Assembly: GCA_020633515.1 (NCBI GenBank)
Contig: JACKDM010000002.1
Coordinates: 1-64,000 of the forward strand
Reading direction: 5' to 3'
DNA from: Myxococcales bacterium
Lineage (GTDB): Bacteria; Myxococcota; Bradymonadia; UBA7976; UBA1532
DNA: 64,000 nt
Positions 1 to 9,822 of this stretch are shown here, in pieces. The notes under the pieces were generated by a model. It saw only the letters and a list, made by a program, of their open reading frames with translations. It was not told the origin of the DNA and made no database searches. The number at the start of each line of letters is the position of its first letter. Positions within the stretch are counted from its first letter, which is position 1. A program made the position numbers and the translations under genes.

Positions 1-248
1 CGGGGTCTCCGCTCGGTGGTCGATCGAGGCCGCCTGGGTCGCGTGCTGTCGGTGCGGTCCGCCGCGGTGGCTGCTCGGGGATGGAGAATCGGCGATCGAG
101 GGCGCGGCGGCAACCTCGACGGGCTTTCAAGCGGTTTCGGGGGGAGCCGCAGGGCCGACTGCGGCGGCGTCCGCCTCATCGGCCGATGGCGCGTCTCGTC
201 GGCTCACCGCGCCGGGCAACGGATGCAGGCTTCCGCCACGGAGGGGAG

Positions 249-515
249 ATGATGCACCCGATGATGCGGGTGGCGCTGCTCGCGGCGGGTGGCGCGCAGC
301 CGGAGGTGTTCGGGCCGGCGCCGGTCGCGTCGGTGGTGACGCCGGCCGATCTGCCGAGCGGCGGGGAGTGGTCGTCGTGGCGGCTCGATGGGTACCGCTG
401 TGAATCGCGGGCGGGCCGGGTGGTCGCGGCGGCGCCGCGGCCTCAGCTCGTCGGGCGGGCGGCGGCGAGCAGGGCGTGGCGGATCCGGTCGAAGCAGTCG
501 ACGCAGCGGGTGTAG
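249..515 (+). CDS. possible small protein, unsupported by homology
   Basis: An 88-residue frame starts at one of two adjacent ATG codons directly behind a strong GGAGGGG ribosome-binding sequence at 240-246. Its N-terminus has a short hydrophobic stretch (MRVALLAAGG) but no recognisable domain. The last 73 bases run antisense into the end of the DUF4129 gene, which argues against it being real along its full length. The rest of 1-442 holds no other gene I can support. It may be a spurious frame or a short secreted peptide. Confidence 0.2.
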   Translation: MMHPMMRVALLAAGGAQPEVFGPAPVASVVTPADLPSGGEWSSWRLDGYRCESRAGRVVAAAPRPQLVGRAAASRAWRIRSKQSTQRV

Positions 516-1114
516 TCGTCGGCGGCGGCGCGGCGGCCGCCGAAGCGGGTGAGCTCGACGGCGGCGACGAGCTCGGCGAAGGCGGCGCGGGCGTCTTCGG
601 GGAGCGCGGCGCGGTCGAGGATCTCGCGGCTGGTGAGCGCGCGGGGCACGGGGACGCGGCGGGCGAGGGCTTCGATGGTGCGGAGCAGGAGCGCGTGTAC
701 GGCCTCGGCGTAGCGGCCGGCGGCGGCGAGGCGGTCGGCGTCGGTGAGGATGGCGCGCTCGGGGATGGCTTCGGGCTCTTCGGCGGGGCGGGCCTCGGCG
801 GGGGGGAGCGGGGCGGTGATGCGCTCGCGGAGGAGGACGGCGGCGAGGCCGACGAGGAGGAGCGCGCCGAGGGTGACGAGCACGATCTGGCCGAGGGCGA
901 GGCCGCTGCCGTCGCTGGGTTGGGCGACCTGGGGGGGGCGGCTGGGGCCCGTGGGGAAGGGTGGCGGGGGCTCGGGCGGGGGGGCGACGGGGGCGTCTGC
1001 GGGGAGCGTGGTCTGCAAGCCCTCGTCGTGGGTGATCTGCTCGGCGACGGCGCGCGCGGCCTCGGCGCCGGGCCAGGCGGTGAGCAGCCAGGCGGTGAGG
1101 GTGAGCGCGATCAT
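443..1114 (-). CDS. DUF4129 domain membrane protein
   Basis: A 223-residue protein with a signal-like hydrophobic N-terminus (about 1-19), a Pro-rich stretch (about 40-65), one membrane segment (about 75-96) and a soluble C-terminal domain (about 140-215). That domain matches DUF4129, with the typical LTSREIL and LTRFGG motifs. DUF4129 commonly forms the C-terminal tail of membrane transglutaminase-like proteins; here it stands without the protease-like domain, so the function is unknown. Its ATG overlaps the stop of the upstream Nudix gene by 4 bases (ATGA), which indicates translational coupling in a two-gene operon. Confidence 0.75.
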   Translation of the reverse strand: MIALTLTAWLLTAWPGAEAARAVAEQITHDEGLQTTLPADAPVAPPPEPPPPFPTGPSRPPQVAQPSDGSGLALGQIVLVTLGALLLVGLAAVLLRERITAPLPPAEARPAEEPEAIPERAILTDADRLAAAGRYAEAVHALLLRTIEALARRVPVPRALTSREILDRAALPEDARAAFAELVAAVELTRFGGRRAAADDYTRCVDCFDRIRHALLAAARPTS

Positions 1115-2043
1115 GGCCGCCCGAGCGCGACGACCTTGGCGAGCGCGCGGCGGAAGGCGGGGTCGACGTCGAGGGCTTCGATCTCGGCGGGGGTGAACCA
1201 GCGCAGGGCGTGGCTCTCGTCGGTGAGGGTGATGGCGGCGGGGTGGTCGGTGCAGAGCGCGTAGCGCAGGTCGAGGTGGTCGTGGGCGGCCTCGGCCTTG
1301 CGGGCGGGGATGCGGTGGGCGTCGACGTCGATCGGGCGGCGGCCGGTGGCGGGGTGGAAGCGGAGGTCGGCGAGGCCGCTCTCTTCGGTGGCCTCGCGGA
1401 GCGCGGTCGCGGCGGGGTCGTGCTCGTCGGGGTCGGAGTGGCCGCCGAGCTGGAGCCAGCGGGCGAGCTTCTTGTGGTGGGTGAGGAGCACGCGGCCGGC
1501 GGGGTCGAGCACGAAGGCCGAGGCGGTGATGTGCGCGATGGGGTTGGCCTTGCCGAAGCAGTCGGGGTGCGCGGCGACGAAGGCGGCGATGCGGTGCACG
1601 TCGGCGGCCTCGGCCTCATCGGCGCAGGGGTGGGCGGCGAGGAGGGCGAGCAGCGGGCGGCGGGGGTCGTCGAGGGGGAGCATGTCGCCCGTCATACCGC
1701 CGGCGGGCGGGGCGCTCAAGGCGCGTGGGGCGGGGGCAGGTTCGAACGGGGCACGGTCGGCTGCGGGCGGGAGAGCGGGCAGGGCGCTCGGCGGGTGCGG
1801 CTCCGTGGCGGGCGCACCCGGGGCGACGAGCGGCGGCCCGGCGGGGGCGAGGTCGGGAGTGGGATTACACGGGGCGCCGTCGGGGCCGAGCGGCAGGCCG
1901 ACCTGGGCGTAGGGCGCGAACAACCAGAGCTGGCGCGGCGCCGCGGCGCGGGTTCGCCGGGCGCGGCGGTCGCGCGGCGCGGGCTCGGCGGGCGCCGGCT
2001 GCGGCAGCGGCAAGACGAGCTGGCGCCCGGTGGGTTCGTCCAT
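1111..2043 (-). CDS. Nudix hydrolase with Pro-rich N-terminal extension
   Basis: The C-terminal part (from about residue 125) is a Nudix domain. The Nudix box is visible at about 195-223 as GGH, a Glu, then REATEESGL, which supplies the metal-binding glutamates. Such enzymes hydrolyse nucleoside diphosphates linked to another group; the substrate cannot be read from sequence. The first 116 residues are Ala/Pro-rich and low complexity. An in-frame ATG at 1695 (MTGDMLPLDD) would give a more usual 194-residue enzyme, so the true start is uncertain. It is the first gene of a pair with the DUF4129 gene (4-bp overlap). Confidence 0.85.
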   Translation of the reverse strand: MDEPTGRQLVLPLPQPAPAEPAPRDRRARRTRAAAPRQLWLFAPYAQVGLPLGPDGAPCNPTPDLAPAGPPLVAPGAPATEPHPPSALPALPPAADRAPFEPAPAPRALSAPPAGGMTGDMLPLDDPRRPLLALLAAHPCADEAEAADVHRIAAFVAAHPDCFGKANPIAHITASAFVLDPAGRVLLTHHKKLARWLQLGGHSDPDEHDPAATALREATEESGLADLRFHPATGRRPIDVDAHRIPARKAEAAHDHLDLRYALCTDHPAAITLTDESHALRWFTPAEIEALDVDPAFRRALAKVVALGRP

Positions 2044-2134
2044 CGGGTGAGGTTAACCCCGGCTGGCGGGGGAGGCGACTTTCGGTCACGCGGGCGCCGA
2101 TCGGCGGTCGGGCCGGCGCGGGGGCGCGGCCACG

Positions 2135-2164
2135 TTGACATGCCGGCGGGGGTCGGGCTAGGAC
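2135..2164 (+). promoter_or_regulatory. sigma-70-like promoter for the GT39 gene
   Basis: TTGACA at 2135-2140 is followed after 18 bases by TAGGAC at 2159-2164. The expected transcript start near 2171 lies 50 bases before the GTG start at 2222. The -35 hexamer is a perfect consensus in an otherwise very GC-rich stretch. Confidence 0.55.
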
Positions 2165-2221
2165 TCCGGTTCTTGCGGCCCCCGACCCGGACGTGCGGGG
2201 CCCGACGACGCGGAGCACCCG

Positions 2222-4618
2222 GTGGCCGAACACGACGACGACAGCCGGCGCCCGGCCGGCACCGAGACGCCCACCGAGGCGCCCGCCGCGGCGCCGACCG
2301 CCCCCGCGTACTGGCTCGCCCGCCCCGCCCGCATCGCCGCCGACTGGCGCGTCGTCCTCGCGCTCGGCGCGCTCCTGCTCGCGTTCTACTACCCCGGCCT
2401 CGGCAGCTACGGCCTCTTCGACCCGTGGGAGACCCACTACGGCGAGGTCGCCCGCAACATGGTCGAGTACGACAACTACATCGACCCGTGGTGGGGCTCG
2501 CCCTGGGACACCAAGGACGTCAAGCGCGAGCGCGAGGGCTTCTACAGCAAGCCGGTGCTCATCATGTGGATGATGGCCGGTGGCATGCAGCTCTTCGGCT
2601 ATGGCGAGCTCGGGGTGCGCTTCTTCTTCCCGCTCGTCGCCATCCTCGCGCTGCTCGCGGCCTACCTCGCGGTGTCGAGGTTCTACAACCGCCGCGCCGG
2701 GATCATCGCGACCGTCGTGCTCGCGACGGCGCCGTTTTATGCCTTCCTCAGTCGGCAGGCCGTCACCGATGGGCCGCTCGTCGCGATCATCACCGCGGGC
2801 ATGATGGCGCTGTGTCTCGGTCTCTTCGGGACCGACGACGACGAGGAGGCGAGCCCGGCCTTGTATGGCTTCACCGTCGGGCTGCTCGTCGTGATCATGC
2901 TCGGGCAGCTCTGGGCGGTGCTGCCGATGGATCGCAGCCCGGACGTGGTGCGGCCGTATCCCGGCGACCGGGGGGTGTTCTTCGCGATCCAGTGGTGGTT
3001 CAACGAGGTGTGGACGGTCGGCAGCGGCAAGGGCTGGGTGATCGCGCTGGTGCTGCTGCCGGTCGCCGGCTGGGCCGCGTGGCGCGTCGCGCGCGAGCGG
3101 CGGCGGCGCATGCTCTACATCTACCTGTTCTACATCTGCTGCGGGCTCGTCGTGCCGGCCAAGGGCTGGCTCGGCTGGGCGCCGATGGGGCTCTCGATCA
3201 TCGGCTATCTGATCGTGACCGGCGAGTGGAAGCAGCTCGCCCGCGTCGACATCCCGACCGGGCTGCTCGTCGTCTTCATGACCGGCCACCCGTGGATCGT
3301 CGCGATGCTGGGCGGTCATCACCCCGGCTGGTGGAACCGCTTCATCGTGCACGACCATTACAAGCGCCTCTTCTCGGGCGTGCACAGCATCGATGATGGC
3401 GCCTTCGAGTACTTCTTCCGCTGGATCGGCTACGGCCTCTTCCCCTGGATCGGGCTGCTCCCCGCGGCCTTCGTGCGGGCGCTCGGTCGCCTCCGTCGGC
3501 CGCCCGAGGGCTACACGCGGCAGCAGAAGTTCGAGCTGATGATGGTGCTGTGGGCCCTCTTCGGGTTCTTCCTGTTCACCAAGTCGTCGACGAAGTTCCA
3601 CCACTACATCCTGCCGATCATCCCTCCGCTCGCGATCCTCAGCGCGCTGTTCATCGAGTGGATCCTGGCCCGCAAGGGGCGCCATGTGGCGCTCCTGCTC
3701 GTCTGCGCCGGGGCGCTGACGCTGTGGGTGGGGCAGGACCTGTACCGGATGCCCGCCGCGCACGGTCAGGCGGCGCAGAACTTCGTCAACCTCTTCACCT
3801 ACAAGTACGACCGCGAGTGGCCGGAGTACACCGCGCCCGACCGGCTCGGGCAGCTCGAGGGCGAGGCGAAGCAGGCGGCCGAGGACGACAACGTGCGCCT
3901 GTGGGCCATGTCGAACCCGCTGCGCATGATGACCTTCTTCGCGGTCGCCGGGCTGTTGTTGATGGCGGTGCGCCGCGAGTGGCTGCGCGAGGCGGGGCTG
4001 TTGTCGCTCGGTTATGCCTCGGTGTGGTGCGCGTGGTGGTGCTTGCAGGAGTACCTGCCGGTGATCTCGGCCGACTGGTCGCAAAAAGGCATGTGGGACG
4101 CCTACTACGCCGACTGCACGAAGTACGGGCCCGAGGAGGAGGACGCGTTCCGCCGCCACCTCATCCTGACGTCGAGCCGGGTGCCGAACGATCTGGAGAC
4201 CTTCCCGAGCGCGTGGTGCCGCGAGCCGTTCGTCGCGTTCCGCACCAACTGGCGTGGCGAGACCTTCTACTCGGCCAACACGGTGCTGCCGTCGATGGAG
4301 ACGAAGTACCTCGCGCCGTTCCTGGAGCAGTGGGGGGAGCGGCCGTTCTACCTCTTCACCGAGCGCAGCCGGGTCAAGAGCGAGCTCGAGCCCAACCTGC
4401 CGGCCGACATGAAGGGGCAGTACCGCGAGGTCGCGATCCCGCCGAAGCTGCCGCCGGCGCTGATCGAGAAGTACCGGCTCCCCGACCGCAACCTGAAGTT
4501 CGTGCTGCTGCGCGTCGAGAAGGGCACCGGCCCGGCGGGTGAGGCCGACAAGGCGGCGGGCAAGGCGAGCGACGCCGAGGCGCCGGGCGCGGCGGGCACG
4601 CTCTCCGGCTCCGAGTAG
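2222..4618 (+). CDS. family 39 glycosyltransferase (PMT/ArnT-like)
   Basis: A 798-residue polytopic membrane protein starting at GTG. After a 45-residue Ala/Pro-rich cytoplasmic N-terminus comes the first membrane helix and then the GT39 signature loop around residues 65-80 (FDPWETHYGEVARNM), which holds the acidic pair used by this family. A second typical segment reads FLSRQAVTDGPLVA. GT39 enzymes move a sugar from a polyprenyl-phosphate carrier to protein or lipid on the periplasmic side. The C-terminal 200 residues form a soluble domain with several Trp and Cys residues. It is transcribed alone. Acceptor and donor are unknown. Confidence 0.85.
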   Translation: MAEHDDDSRRPAGTETPTEAPAAAPTAPAYWLARPARIAADWRVVLALGALLLAFYYPGLGSYGLFDPWETHYGEVARNMVEYDNYIDPWWGSPWDTKDVKREREGFYSKPVLIMWMMAGGMQLFGYGELGVRFFFPLVAILALLAAYLAVSRFYNRRAGIIATVVLATAPFYAFLSRQAVTDGPLVAIITAGMMALCLGLFGTDDDEEASPALYGFTVGLLVVIMLGQLWAVLPMDRSPDVVRPYPGDRGVFFAIQWWFNEVWTVGSGKGWVIALVLLPVAGWAAWRVARERRRRMLYIYLFYICCGLVVPAKGWLGWAPMGLSIIGYLIVTGEWKQLARVDIPTGLLVVFMTGHPWIVAMLGGHHPGWWNRFIVHDHYKRLFSGVHSIDDGAFEYFFRWIGYGLFPWIGLLPAAFVRALGRLRRPPEGYTRQQKFELMMVLWALFGFFLFTKSSTKFHHYILPIIPPLAILSALFIEWILARKGRHVALLLVCAGALTLWVGQDLYRMPAAHGQAAQNFVNLFTYKYDREWPEYTAPDRLGQLEGEAKQAAEDDNVRLWAMSNPLRMMTFFAVAGLLLMAVRREWLREAGLLSLGYASVWCAWWCLQEYLPVISADWSQKGMWDAYYADCTKYGPEEEDAFRRHLILTSSRVPNDLETFPSAWCREPFVAFRTNWRGETFYSANTVLPSMETKYLAPFLEQWGERPFYLFTERSRVKSELEPNLPADMKGQYREVAIPPKLPPALIEKYRLPDRNLKFVLLRVEKGTGPAGEADKAAGKASDAEAPGAAGTLSGSE

Positions 4619-4717
4619 CGTCGGGGCGGCGGCGGCAGAGAGCGCGGCGCGGCCCCGCAGATGCACCGAGGGTGACGGGCGCCGCCGAGGTGGCGTCGGG
4701 CCGACGCCCGTGGCAGC

Positions 4718-6526
4718 ATGACCGCCGGTTCATCCAGAATTGCGATCCCATTGAACTTCCGCCTCGCCATCTCCACGTTCCCCGCCGCGAACGAGGCCAG
4801 CCGGGCCCGCCTCGTCGCCGCGATCGCCGAGGCGGCCGGGGTCGACCCGGCCGACCTGCTCGCCCGCATCGACTCGACCCCCGCGTGGTTGATCGAGCTG
4901 CCCGACCGCGACGAGGCCGAGGCGTGGCGCGCGTTGCTCGACCGCCAGCGGGGCGTCTCGGTGGCGTTGATGCCGGCGCTCGGTCCGCCCGTCGCCTCGC
5001 AGCGCGCCGCGCTCGACCGCCTGCGCGCGCTGCTCGACCCCGGCGCCCGCAGCCCGCGGCCTCGCCCGCGTCGCCGACGCCCGCGCCCGCCTCTCGCCGC
5101 CACCCCCGCGCACCCGCCGGTCGCCGAGCCCGCCCCTCCATCCGCGGTGCGCCGCCGCGGAATCACCGCGCCGGTCGCGTTCATCAACGACGCCACCGAG
5201 CCCGAGGTCGAGGCGATCGCGATCCAGCCCGCGCGGCCGGCGGCCCCGAGCCGGGGCATCACCGCGCCGGTGGACTTCCTCAGCGGGGCCGCCCTGGCCC
5301 GCCCGAGCGGCCCCGCCGGCGGCGGCCTCGGCCCGTTGCCCGGCCCGAGCGACGCGCTCGGCCCGCTCCCCGGCCTCGACGCGCTCGGCCCCCTGCCGCC
5401 CGCCGACGGGGGCGGGGACCCGCCCGCGGCGTCGCCCGCCTTCTACAACCCCGCGCTCGCCGCGGCGCCCGCGCCCCCGCCCGAGCGCCGCGAGGTCCAC
5501 GAGGTGCGCCCCGACGGCCGCGACACGATCGACTACGAGCGCCGCCGCCGCGCCCGCGGCCAGGGCCCCACGGTGGCCCCCGCCGGGCAGCAGCGGCGCG
5601 CCATCGACGTCCGGGAGACCGCCGGGCAGCGCTTCCTCGGCCCGCTCGCCCGCGTCGCGATCCCCGCGCTCCTCATCGTCGTCGGCGTCTTCGTCTGGCG
5701 TGCGCTCCAGCGGGAGGTCGTCAACAAGCCGGCGGTCGACGCCAGCCTCGAGGTGCTCGACGAGGGCCGCGCGCCCCGCGCCCCGCTGCGCTACACCCCC
5801 GCCGCCGAGGCCGAGAGCTTCCGCGTCGCGCTCGGCCTCGACCACCGCTTCACCGATCGCAAGATCGACGTGCGCCGCAGCATCGAGACCATCGGCGGAT
5901 CGGCGACGCTCACCTACGAGGCCGTCGCCGACGATCACTTCGACGTGCAGCCCCGCGGCCGCGAGGCGCGCCTCGGCGTGCTGGTCCTGTCTCCGATCCG
6001 CGTGCTCGACATCGGCCACACCGGCCCGGTGCCGGCGCCGACCCGCTTCGACGTCGAGCCCGACGAGAAGCCGGCGATGCTCGCCTTCGGCCGGCTGATC
6101 CGCCCGCCCTACGTGCTGTTGCCGCCGGTGCCCGTCGGGATCGGCGCCCGCTGGCGCTACATCCTCGACGCCGAGCAGAGCCCGCTCGGGATGCCGGTCG
6201 AGGTCGCGCTCGAGCTGCTCGCCCGCGACGAGGAGCGCGTCGAGCTCGCGGTGCGCCTCACCGTGCCCGCCGGCCGTGATCCGGGCGACACCCCGCTCGC
6301 CTATCAGGCCTTCGGGCCCTTCCGCCCGCGCTACGACCCCCCGGTCCGCATCTTCGACCTCGCCGGCAGCGGCGACGGCCGCGCCACGCTCTCGCTCGAC
6401 CGCCTCACCCCGGTCGCGCTCGACGTCGAGGTGCGGTTCAACGCCCGCCTCGAGGTGCGCAGCGACTTCGGGGAGCAGCTCATCGCCTACCGCCCGACCA
6501 TCAGCCTCGAGATCCAGAGCGACTGA
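4718..6526 (+). CDS. single-pass membrane protein of unknown function
   Basis: A 602-residue protein with no family I can name. Residues 1-90 form a small alpha/beta module whose pattern (an APAWLIELPDRDEAEAW-like segment followed by a short strand) is faintly reminiscent of the bL12 C-terminal fold. A long Pro/Ala/Arg-rich linker holds two copies of an RGITAPV motif (about residues 146 and 183) and a GLGPLPG repeat. One membrane helix lies at about 307-325 (IPALLIVVGVFVW). A C-terminal domain of about 270 residues, rich in beta-strand patterns, would lie outside the cytoplasm. No clear ribosome-binding site precedes the ATG. Confidence 0.7.
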   Translation: MTAGSSRIAIPLNFRLAISTFPAANEASRARLVAAIAEAAGVDPADLLARIDSTPAWLIELPDRDEAEAWRALLDRQRGVSVALMPALGPPVASQRAALDRLRALLDPGARSPRPRPRRRRPRPPLAATPAHPPVAEPAPPSAVRRRGITAPVAFINDATEPEVEAIAIQPARPAAPSRGITAPVDFLSGAALARPSGPAGGGLGPLPGPSDALGPLPGLDALGPLPPADGGGDPPAASPAFYNPALAAAPAPPPERREVHEVRPDGRDTIDYERRRRARGQGPTVAPAGQQRRAIDVRETAGQRFLGPLARVAIPALLIVVGVFVWRALQREVVNKPAVDASLEVLDEGRAPRAPLRYTPAAEAESFRVALGLDHRFTDRKIDVRRSIETIGGSATLTYEAVADDHFDVQPRGREARLGVLVLSPIRVLDIGHTGPVPAPTRFDVEPDEKPAMLAFGRLIRPPYVLLPPVPVGIGARWRYILDAEQSPLGMPVEVALELLARDEERVELAVRLTVPAGRDPGDTPLAYQAFGPFRPRYDPPVRIFDLAGSGDGRATLSLDRLTPVALDVEVRFNARLEVRSDFGEQLIAYRPTISLEIQSD

Positions 6527-6692
6527 TCCCATCGTCGGGCGGCGTCCAGGAACTGGACGACCTGGACGCTCTGGACACATCCTTGCCTCGCCTCGCTGTC
6601 CGAGACCCGCGTCCCACCTGGATCGGCGGGGGCTCGACGGCTGGCACGCTCCCTGCCATGCCTCGCCCGCGGATCACACCCGAGGAGGCATC

Positions 6693-6959
6693 ATGTCATC
6701 GACCGCTCCCCTCGCCCCCGGCTGGCTCGTCGGCGCCATCACCGGCTGCGCCCGCGGTCTGCTCGCCGGCCAGCGCCGCGCGCTCCGCACCGTGCTCACC
6801 AGCCGCTTCGGCCCGCTCCCGCCCCACGCGCGGGCGCGCATCGCGGCCTGCGATCGGCTCGCGGAGCTCGACGACTGGCTGCGTCGCGCCGCGACGAGCG
6901 ATGACATCGACGAGGTGTGGGCGGGAGAGCGCCCCGGGCCGGCGGAGCTGGCCGCGTGA
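6693..6959 (+). CDS. small DUF4351-like protein
   Basis: An 88-residue protein with a good GAGGAGG ribosome-binding site at 6682-6688. Its core, about residues 30-80 (LTSRFGPLPP, then LAELDDWLRRAATSDDIDEV), follows the DUF4351 pattern. That helical domain is usually found at the C-terminus of Rpn/PD-(D/E)XK-type transposase-like proteins. Here it stands alone with no nuclease part nearby, so it is either a stand-alone accessory or a remnant. It is convergent with the cytochrome peroxidase gene, and the large inverted repeat lies between the two. Confidence 0.7.
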   Translation: MSSTAPLAPGWLVGAITGCARGLLAGQRRALRTVLTSRFGPLPPHARARIAACDRLAELDDWLRRAATSDDIDEVWAGERPGPAELAA

Positions 6960-6984
6960 CGGGGCCGGGCGGGGGGCCGCGATC

Positions 6985-7143
6985 ACAGCCGTGATCGAGC
7001 TCATTGAGCCCGTCGCCCTTGTCCTCGGCCCCGCGGGCGGTGTCCTCATCCTCGCCGATGCACCACATCGCCTGCGTCTTCGATCCTGGCCCGCGGGGCC
7101 GAGTCCGTCGGGCTCTGGGGCTCAATGTGCTCGACCACGGCTG

Positions 7144-7144
<1 letters not shown>
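6985..7144. repeat. 160-bp nested imperfect inverted repeat between convergent genes
   Basis: The outer arms 6985-7011 and 7118-7144 are inverted copies matching at 25 of 27 positions. Inside them, 7024-7038 and 7089-7103 are a perfect 15-bp inverted pair (CTCGGCCCCGCGGGC). At the centre a small hairpin CGATG-CACCA-CATCG occurs near 7057-7071. The element fills almost the whole gap between the DUF4351 gene and the peroxidase gene, and its right end coincides with the last base of the peroxidase stop codon. It could serve as a two-way terminator or be a REP/MITE-like mobile palindrome. Confidence 0.75.
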
Positions 7145-8265
<1,121 letters not shown>

Positions 8266-8317
8266 CTCCCGTCCTCGTGTCAGTGGCCGACCCCCTCGCG
8301 GGGGCGGGGCATGGGTC

Positions 8318-8345
8318 AATGTACCCGAGCGAGTCGATTTGTCGA
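8318..8345 (-). promoter_or_regulatory. promoter candidate for the cytochrome c peroxidase gene
   Basis: On the minus strand TCGACA (8345-8340) is followed after 16 bases by TACATT (8323-8318). The predicted transcript start near 8311 leaves a leader of about 45 bases before the ATG at 8265. Confidence 0.45.
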
Positions 8346-8406
8346 GGGGGGTGAGATGAGCCGCCGCCCCCCGGGTCGCGGTCGGGGGCGATATCTGCTT
8401 GATCTG

Positions 8407-9651
8407 TCACGGAATCGGGCTGTTCGGGCTCCCCGCGCGCACCAGGAGGGCGAGCGTCAGGCACGGAACCGCGCCGGGCGTCTGGTCGAGGAGCCCGAGC
8501 CGCACCACCCGGTAGCCGGTCAGCGCCCGGAGGTCCTCGGCGAGCGCCGGCGCGTGCGGGCCGAGGTAGAGCACCGTGCGCGGCCCGAGCGCCGCGAGCC
8601 GCGACATCGCCGCCTCGCCGAACGGGCGCCGCATCGCGTGCAGCACGGCGCGGTCGAAGCGCGCGCCCTCGCCGAGCAGCCGCCCGAGCGCGTGCGCCGC
8701 CTCGCCGGTGCGGAAGCGCGCGTCGGCGAGCCCCGCGGTCGCGGCGTTGTGCTCGGCGTCGAGCACCGCCTCCCGCTCGATGTCGATCCCGAGCAGCGTC
8801 GCGCCGCGCCGCGCGATCGGGAGCGAGAGCACCCCGATCCCGCAGCCGATCTCGACGACGCGATCGCCCGGCTCGGGCGCGAGCCACTCGACGACCGCGC
8901 GGCGCAGCGCCGGCACCGTCGAGGGCGTCTGCGGCACCCAGGCGCGGGGCCCGGCGCGCAGGTGGTCACCGTCGAGCTCGAAGCGGAGGAAGCCATCACC
9001 GCGGACCGGGCGCGGCCGGCTCACGAGCCCGGCGCCGCGGCGGGGGAGCGCGTCGGTCGCGAGCCCCACGGTGGGCTCGTCGGCGAGCACCGCCTCGACC
9101 GGCAGCGACGCGCCCGGCACGTGCGCGAGGATCACCCGCGCCGCGTCGCCGATCGCCTGCACGATGACATGCCGCAGCGCGCCGCGGCGGGTGGTGGGAT
9201 CCCAGGGCTCGACGCCCGCCGCGCGCAGGTCGCGCTCGACCGCGGCCACCAGCGCCCGCGTCCGCGGCGTCTGCACCGGGCACTCGCCGAGCCGCACCGG
9301 CGCCGCCCCGCCCGCCGCCATGCCGAGCACCAGCCGCCCGTCGACCCCGCGCAGCGCGCGCGCGACCGCCTTGGCCCGCTCGCCGTCGACCGCCGCGCCC
9401 GGCAGCCGGGTCCACGGCGCCTCGATCCCCGCGATCCGGCGCAGCGCCTCGCGGTGCAGCGCCTCGACGTGGGCCGCGGCGCGATCCGGCGCGATTGGGC
9501 GGAGCGGACAGCCGGGGCAGCGCTCGATCTGCTCGCAGCGCGGGTCGATCCGGTGCGGCGAGGGCTCGATGATCCGCAGCGCGCGCGACCGGCCGTGCTC
9601 GGGCGGCGCGAGCTCGACCCGCTCACCGGCGTCGACGCCCGTAACCCGCAC
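8407..9651 (-). CDS. TrmA/RlmD-family RNA methyltransferase homologue, catalytic residues lost
   Basis: The fold is that of the RNA (uracil-5-)-methyltransferase family. An iron-sulfur Cys set reads C-x5-C-x2-C near residues 39-48 (CEQIERCPGC), with a later Cys in GECPVQTP. The SAM-binding motif VVEIGCGIGVL lies at about 268. The motif that normally carries the catalytic cysteine (YVSCNP) is replaced by LYLGPHA, and DPPR is replaced by HAMRR, so uracil methylation by the usual mechanism is unlikely. The first usable start is GTG at 9651, but upstream codons to about 9735 continue in frame and encode a TRAM-like segment (TIERLGWSGHGVARLDGR) with no ATG, GTG or TTG back to the stop of the preceding gene. 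The true start may be CTG at 9735, or a start may have been lost. Confidence 0.75.
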   Translation of the reverse strand: MRVTGVDAGERVELAPPEHGRSRALRIIEPSPHRIDPRCEQIERCPGCPLRPIAPDRAAAHVEALHREALRRIAGIEAPWTRLPGAAVDGERAKAVARALRGVDGRLVLGMAAGGAAPVRLGECPVQTPRTRALVAAVERDLRAAGVEPWDPTTRRGALRHVIVQAIGDAARVILAHVPGASLPVEAVLADEPTVGLATDALPRRGAGLVSRPRPVRGDGFLRFELDGDHLRAGPRAWVPQTPSTVPALRRAVVEWLAPEPGDRVVEIGCGIGVLSLPIARRGATLLGIDIEREAVLDAEHNAATAGLADARFRTGEAAHALGRLLGEGARFDRAVLHAMRRPFGEAAMSRLAALGPRTVLYLGPHAPALAEDLRALTGYRVVRLGLLDQTPGAVPCLTLALLVRAGSPNSPIP

Positions 9652-9822
9652 CGGGCGGCCGTCGAGGCGCGCGACGCCATGGCCCGACCAGCCGAGGCGC
9701 TCGATGGTGACGACGAGGGGGGAGGGGAGGCTCAGCGCGGACTCTCGCGAGGGTCGGTCGGCCCGGGGGGAGCGGCGGGGGCGGGCGCGGCGTCGGCGCG
9801 GGCCGACGCGCGCGGCGGGGGA

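Noticed and set aside
1865..4666. A minus-strand open frame of about 930 codons
   Set aside because: Antisense to the GT39 gene, which has clear membrane helices and family motifs.
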